A stretch of 14,689 nt of DNA from Sphingobacterium sp. UBA6711. GTDB taxonomy: Bacteria; Bacteroidota; Bacteroidia; Sphingobacteriales; Sphingobacteriaceae. The notes beneath the pieces are model-generated. The model saw only the letters and a list, made by a program, of their open reading frames with translations. It made no database searches and was not told where the DNA came from. A program made the translations under genes and the position numbers. This document shows, in pieces, positions 14,019 through 14,689 of the stretch; within the stretch, counting starts at the first letter, position 1; every line of letters begins with the position of its first letter. Location of the stretch: assembly GCA_002454415.1 (NCBI GenBank), contig DKIT01000085.1, positions 13,260 through 27,948 of the forward strand. Direction: 5' to 3'.

Positions 14019-14689
14019 ATGAAAAAGTACTTATTATTTTTTATATTATTTATTGTCGCCTTTTCGAGCTGTAAAAAAGATAAAACTTCCTCAGTCCTCG
14101 GTGATGTCGACATCAGATTAGCGGATAGTCTCGCTCAGTATCAAGCCACGCTTGCTAGTGCAGAATATGGCTGGAAAGCCTATCTTTTGACGAATATTGA
14201 TATAGCAGTCGATTTTACAATGAAATTTAACGACAAAAATCGCGTTATAATGACTGCTGAATACGGGGCTGATGAGGAAGAAAGTTCATATAGACTTAAA
14301 GCATTGCAGCGTCCGACGCTGTTATTTGATACCTATTCTATATTACATGAGCTTTCTGATCCCAATCCCAATGTTTTAGGAGGAGGAATAGGAACTGGTT
14401 ATAACGCAGACTTTGAGTTTGCAGTAATTTCAGCTACCAAAGATAAAATTGTCTTAGAGGGTACTTTCAATAAAAGTAAACTTATTTTGGTTCGGGCAGA
14501 ATCAAAAGATGATTTGGAATCCACCTATAACGAGACGAGTTCCATGCAGGATAAATTGTCTCAAATACATACCTATTTTAAACGCACGGAAATTGGAGGG
14601 AAGAATTATGAAGCTAAGATTGATGTAGGAAATAAACGTATCAATTTTATTTCCTCAGAGACTGGTGATAATGTGGGAAGTAATTTTTA
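14019..14689 (+). CDS. DUF4302-family lipoprotein, N-terminal part (cut by window edge)
   Basis: An open frame from ATG 14019 to the window end, 223 complete codons, no stop. A type II signal peptide MKKYLLFFILFIVAFSSC gives lipidated Cys18, followed by KKDKTSSV. The body resembles DUF4302 proteins: an early helix LADSLAQYQATLASAEYGWKAYL (about 34-56, key Trp52), then beta-rich sequence with FNDKNRVIMTAEY near 70-82, RPTLLFDTYSILHELSDPN near 98-116, and GTGYNADFEFAV near 125-136. DUF4302 lipoproteins are typically found beside SusC/SusD and HExxH lipoproteins, as here; no biochemical role is established. It begins 31 nt after the metallohydrolase stop. No catalytic motif is visible, so a binding or scaffold role is only a guess. 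Confidence 0.85.
   Translation, partial: MKKYLLFFILFIVAFSSCKKDKTSSVLGDVDIRLADSLAQYQATLASAEYGWKAYLLTNIDIAVDFTMKFNDKNRVIMTAEYGADEEESSYRLKALQRPTLLFDTYSILHELSDPNPNVLGGGIGTGYNADFEFAVISATKDKIVLEGTFNKSKLILVRAESKDDLESTYNETSSMQDKLSQIHTYFKRTEIGGKNYEAKIDVGNKRINFISSETGDNVGSNF

Overview
The window looks like chromosomal DNA of a Bacteroidota bacterium, most like the Sphingobacterium/Pedobacter group. This is inferred from the gene families, not from any 16S or database match. The supporting signs are a SusC/SusD outer-membrane pair with an STN domain, a FecI-type sigma factor of the Bacteroidetes expansion family next to a FecR-type anti-sigma, short Cys-anchored lipoprotein signals, few Shine-Dalgarno sites, and a TTTG/TAnnTTTG-type promoter.

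Left part (1-5131, minus strand): an Mrp/Mnh multisubunit cation/proton antiporter operon, transcribed right to left as mnhA-mnhB-mnhC-mnhD-mnhE-mnhF. Only the first ten codons of mnhF lie inside the window. The subunit genes overlap or abut (ATGA, TAATG and 1-nt junctions). The one loose junction is the 35-nt A/B gap. The operon encodes a single membrane complex that exchanges Na+ (or another cation) for protons.

Middle (5132-5509): a divergent, AT-rich intergenic region with candidate promoters for both sides and a perfect palindrome just before the sigma gene.

Right part (5510-14689, plus strand): a self-regulated outer-membrane import locus. The order is ECF sigma factor, FecR-like anti-sigma, STN-containing SusC/TonB-dependent transporter, SusD-like lipoprotein, HExxH zinc metallohydrolase lipoprotein, and a DUF4302 lipoprotein cut by the window edge. 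In the expected model, substrate binding by SusCD is signalled through the STN domain to FecR in the inner membrane. FecR then releases the sigma factor, which raises expression of the locus. The metallohydrolase and the DUF4302 protein would process or capture the substrate on the cell surface or in the periplasm. No glycoside hydrolase, lyase or sulfatase is visible, so this does not look like a classical polysaccharide locus; a peptide, protein or metal-related substrate is more likely, but unproven.

The points most worth checking are two abutting inverted repeats that tile almost the whole sigma/anti-sigma gap, a hairpin plus a 13-codon Lys/Arg-rich ORF in the susC leader, and a C-terminal extension of the metallohydrolase that shares motifs with the neighbouring DUF4302 protein. 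No tRNA, rRNA, CRISPR array, insertion sequence or integrase was seen.
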